In this document: piece by piece, positions 22,353 to 24,296 of the stretch
Layout: every line of letters begins with the position of its first letter
Position numbering within the stretch: position 1 is the stretch's first letter
Assembly (NCBI GenBank): GCA_900551925.1
Contig: URXR01000011.1
Span: forward strand, 1-24,296
Direction: 5' to 3'
Length of the DNA stretch: 24,296 nt
Origin: an uncultured Mycoplasmatota bacterium
GTDB taxonomy: Bacteria; Bacillota_I; Bacilli_A; RF39; UBA660
Notes under the pieces: generated by a model
What the model was told of the DNA's origin: nothing
The model's input: the letters and a program-made list of their open reading frames with translations, nothing else
Databases searched by the model: none
Made by a program: the position numbers and the translations under genes

Positions 22353-23244
22353 ATTTTGTAATTAAACGATATACATTTATACTAGGAGCAGAAAATAATC
22401 TAAAATCATATACACTTGAACCAACTCCATTAGATATATAAATATCAACATTATTTATTTTATAATAATCCTCATAATAATTTTTCGCCCCATCTGGTAA
22501 CAATAAAGACTTTAACCCAGGAATATTTACTTGACCACCATGAGAATGTCCTGCTAAAACTAAAGACACATCATAATCATTAACAAACTGATCTACATAA
22601 TCAGGTTCATGAAGTAAAACAATCTTATATTTAATATTATTAATACTATCTTTATCTAAAATATCAATTCTAGGATCACCATAACTAATATTATCGATTC
22701 CATATATTAAAATAGGAGTATTCTCTTTATAATATACTGTATCATAATTATTTTTTAAAACTTTAAACGAAGAATCATACATAATATTTTCATAATTTTC
22801 ATTATAAAAATCATGATCTCCTACCACAGCATACTTACCCAAAGTACTATCAATTTCTGCTAAATGTTTTACTAATAAATTAATATCATCATCACTAAGA
22901 CTATAATTCTTATCTACCAAATCACCTGTAAACACTACGATATCAGGTTTATAATTATTTATTTTATCAACAAGTCTCTCTAATCTTGCCTCATCATATC
23001 CCGTTCCATAATGCATATCTGAAAAATGAACAATTTTAAGACCATTAAAACTATCAGGAATATTCTCATTTTCCACTCTATAATCATTGGCAGTAAGAAT
23101 GTTAATTTCTCCAAATCTACCCCAAACTAAAATTAACAATAGAATAACAAGTAAAATAGGAATCAAACATTTAATAAATTTTTTTCGTTTCTTATTTCTA
23201 CTTTTTTTTCGTATTCTTTCATTTCTCTCATATCTAGAAGGCAA
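22351..23244 (-). CDS. Membrane-anchored metallophosphoesterase (YkuE-like)
   Basis: The 297-residue protein has a very basic N-terminus (RKKSRNKKRKK), one membrane helix at about 24-42 and a calcineurin-like phosphoesterase domain facing out. Metal-ligand motifs are in order: FSDMH (D76, H78), GDLVD (D108), GDHD (143-146 region, normally GNHD/E), LLHEPD (H212) and GHSHGG (H233, H235). The Asn of GNHD is replaced by Asp143. Members act on phosphoesters at the membrane, in some cases lipid intermediates; the substrate here is unknown. The start is TTG 23244, directly after the TAA of the upstream gene, set by GGGGGTGAT; no other start lies nearby. It forms an operon with the CPBP protease gene. 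Confidence 0.88.
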   Translation of the reverse strand: MPSRYERNERIRKKSRNKKRKKFIKCLIPILLVILLLILVWGRFGEINILTANDYRVENENIPDSFNGLKIVHFSDMHYGTGYDEARLERLVDKINNYKPDIVVFTGDLVDKNYSLSDDDINLLVKHLAEIDSTLGKYAVVGDHDFYNENYENIMYDSSFKVLKNNYDTVYYKENTPILIYGIDNISYGDPRIDILDKDSINNIKYKIVLLHEPDYVDQFVNDYDVSLVLAGHSHGGQVNIPGLKSLLLPDGAKNYYEDYYKINNVDIYISNGVGSSVYDFRLFSAPSINVYRLITK

Positions 23245-23928
23245 TTAAATCACCCCCGAAGTTGCTAAAGACATAATAACTAAAATAGTATTATGAATAA
23301 AATGGAAAGTAATTGGAACAAAAATACTATTAGTTTTTACATACATATAAGCAAATACTGCCCCAAAAGCCCCATAAGGAATAATATATAAAATTTGTCC
23401 ACTGCTAAGACTAGTTAAGTTATGAACAAGTCCAAATAAAATTCCTGAACAAATAATAAACAGAATATTATTATTAAAAACTTTTCTTAGTGATTTTCTA
23501 AACACAATCTCTTCAACAAAAGGAGCAAAAATACAAGAAGAAAAAGCAATATAAATTGGAGCTTCTAATAAAGCTTCTTGTACAGCCTGTTCATTAGTAG
23601 CAACCGATGGATAAATAAGTTGAATTATAAAATTACTAGCCATCATAATAGCTAAACCTAAAACCCAATATTTAAGTCCAAAACTAAAAAACTTTTTAAA
23701 ATTCTTTAAATATTTTGAAAACTCATGATTAAGTTCTTTTCTATAAATTAAGTAAAAAATAAACATTAAACTAATATCTATTAAAATTACCACAATATAT
23801 CTATTTACAATAGAAAGATCATAAATATTAAAGCCTATCATTTTTAATACAGATATTACTAAAGTAGAATAAAGTACATCTAATAAAAATAAGCCTATAA
23901 ATATTAAAAAATGATTTAAAGCCTTCAT
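23245..23928 (-). CDS. CPBP-family intramembrane metalloprotease
   Basis: CPBP (Abi/CAAX-type) proteases cleave or modify proteins within the membrane; bacterial members have been linked to prenyl-protein processing, bacteriocin self-immunity and envelope signalling. The 227-residue protein is mostly hydrophobic with about seven or eight predicted membrane helices. Motif 1 is EEIVFR (E139, E140, R144), motif 2 is FGLVHN (F165, H169) and motif 3 is HFIHN (H209-N213), so the catalytic residues are all present. The ribosome-binding site is GAGGTGGAG. The stop is adjacent to the TTG start of the metallophosphoesterase gene, indicating coupled translation. No bacteriocin gene is nearby, so immunity is not indicated by context. 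Confidence 0.9.
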   Translation of the reverse strand: MKALNHFLIFIGLFLLDVLYSTLVISVLKMIGFNIYDLSIVNRYIVVILIDISLMFIFYLIYRKELNHEFSKYLKNFKKFFSFGLKYWVLGLAIMMASNFIIQLIYPSVATNEQAVQEALLEAPIYIAFSSCIFAPFVEEIVFRKSLRKVFNNNILFIICSGILFGLVHNLTSLSSGQILYIIPYGAFGAVFAYMYVKTNSIFVPITFHFIHNTILVIMSLATSGVI

Positions 23929-23957
23929 ATCTCCACCTCGATTATAATATATAAATC

Positions 23958-23966
23958 ATTATATCA
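23958..23966 (-). promoter_or_regulatory. Predicted promoter (extended -10) of the CPBP-phosphoesterase operon
   Basis: On the minus strand TGATATAAT is a consensus extended -10; the -35 position is only T-rich. It lies after the small RNA terminator, so the operon need not depend on the upstream RNA promoter. Confidence 0.5.
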
Positions 23967-24018
23967 CGACTTCTAAAAATAAAAAAGATTTATTAATTCT
24001 AAAAATAAATTACTTGTC

Positions 24019-24053
24019 AAAAAAAAGAAGCCGTACCCCCTGAGGACGGCTTC
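24019..24053 (-). terminator. Terminator of the candidate small RNA
   Basis: On the minus strand GAAGCCGT pairs with ACGGCTTC (8 bp, GC-rich for this genome). The stem can extend by CC/GG past a bulge, and eight U follow. Confidence 0.88.
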
Positions 24054-24121
24054 AATAAAAAGAATAAAAAGGGGTTGGCTAGTGTGATACTAGCATCCAA
24101 TTCGTCTAAGCCGAATTGGTG
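24019..24121 (-). ncRNA. Candidate small structured RNA, about 100 nt
   Basis: Read on the minus strand, this segment runs from a near-consensus promoter to a strong terminator and has no plausible open frame. It folds into three clear hairpins: CCAATTCG/CGAATTGG (24119-24112 with 24104-24097), GCTAGT/ACTAGC (24094-24089 with 24083-24078), and the terminator stem GAAGCCGT/ACGGCTTC (24053-24046 with 24034-24027). Two T-rich stretches separate the second and third. ACCCC after hairpin 2 (24075-24071) could pair with GGGGU in the terminator loop, hinting at a switchable structure. I recognise no known family (not T-box, SRP, 6S or a common riboswitch). It is either a free small RNA or an attenuating leader for the CPBP gene some 90 bases on. 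Confidence 0.6.
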
Positions 24122-24127
24122 ATATAT

Positions 24128-24156
24128 ATAATAATCACTAAAACATAATTTGTCAA
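24128..24156 (-). promoter_or_regulatory. Promoter of the candidate small RNA
   Basis: On the minus strand a perfect TTGACA (24156-24151), a 17-bp spacer, then TATTAT (24133-24128). Transcription would begin near 24121, just before the first hairpin. Confidence 0.75.
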
Positions 24157-24271
24157 TATTTTTTTGTTAAAAAAATAAAAAAACCTCTTTTAAATATACA
24201 ATATTACTAAGTAAAAAAATGTCGCATTTAAGAAAAAACCTTGTTAAACATTAGTTAAAATGATACCGATT
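24157..24271. other. Very AT-rich intergenic DNA with no recognised gene
   Basis: Together with the small RNA this belongs to a stretch of more than 300 bases (23929-24296) without a protein gene. Apart from A and T runs and the edge elements I see nothing here that I can support. Confidence 0.6.
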
Positions 24272-24285
24272 TATAATGTGGATAA
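24272..24285 (+). promoter_or_regulatory. Perfect DnaA box overlapping a TATAAT -10
   Basis: TATAAT (24272-24277) is followed by TGTGGATAA (24277-24285), the exact reverse complement of the DnaA box TTATCCACA. The window ends in CAAAGGT, which looks like a ribosome-binding site, so a plus-strand gene probably begins just outside. No good -35 is visible. Confidence 0.55.
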
Positions 24286-24296
24286 CAAACAAAGGT

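Noticed and set aside
1..24296. Mobile elements, CRISPR arrays, tRNA or rRNA genes
   Set aside because: Searched by eye on both strands; no transposase or integrase, no repeat-spacer pattern and no cloverleaf or rRNA-like segment was found.
1..24296. Mycoplasma-type code (TGA as Trp)
   Set aside because: Long genes such as ileS, dnaK and pepF are uninterrupted and use TGG for all tryptophans; the 20778-21008 gene ends in TGA, although that alone is not decisive.

Overview
The window is AT-rich chromosomal DNA from a low-GC Firmicutes-type bacterium. All tryptophans in the long genes are TGG and no long gene is broken by TGA, so the standard bacterial code fits and the Mycoplasma code does not. 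Ribosome-binding sites are Bacillus-like (AAGGAGG, and extended AAAGGTGATC forms). A T-box leader, CIRCE elements, an hrcA-grpE-dnaK-dnaJ operon and a sepF-divIVA-ileS cluster all point to Bacilli or a relative. The short operons, tiny intergenic gaps and missing neighbours (no ylmG/ylmH, prmA or rsmE) suggest a streamlined, host-associated lineage such as the uncultured gut Mollicutes/RF39-like groups. That placement is inference.

Layout. 1-2253: 3' part of a large secreted or surface adhesin-like protein (membrane segment, glycine-rich domain, discoidin-like domain, LamG-like domain), with a run of nine G inside its coding frame. 2317-3667: lspA and an rluD-type pseudouridine synthase. 3680-4225 (minus): cysteine-rich unknown. 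4359-5535: a tandem thioredoxin-fold membrane protein and a PH-domain protein. 5647-6972: FxLYD-type membrane protein, sepF, divIVA. 6980-10301: promoter, AUC-specific T-box leader and ileS. 10365-11417 (minus): exported unknown. 11543-18027: two CIRCE operators, hrcA, grpE, dnaK, pepF, dnaJ. 18140-20260: membrane protein with a Pro/Glu linker, then mtaB. 20344-21008: two small unknowns. 21056-22330: obg. 22351-23928 (minus): CPBP membrane protease and YkuE-like metallophosphoesterase. 24019-24156 (minus): a candidate small structured RNA with its own promoter and terminator. The right edge carries a perfect DnaA box over a -10 element.

Most genes are housekeeping: lipoprotein processing, rRNA/tRNA modification, division-site assembly, Ile-tRNA charging, protein folding and ribosome-associated GTPase. 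HrcA acting at two CIRCE sites should control its own operon, and uncharged tRNA-Ile should induce ileS. Nearly every promoter recognised has a TGn extended -10, and several promoters overlap the terminator hairpin of the gene before. The points most worth a second look are the poly-G tract in the surface protein gene (possible phase variation), the GXHH signature in IleRS (predicted strong mupirocin resistance), and the small RNA near the right end.
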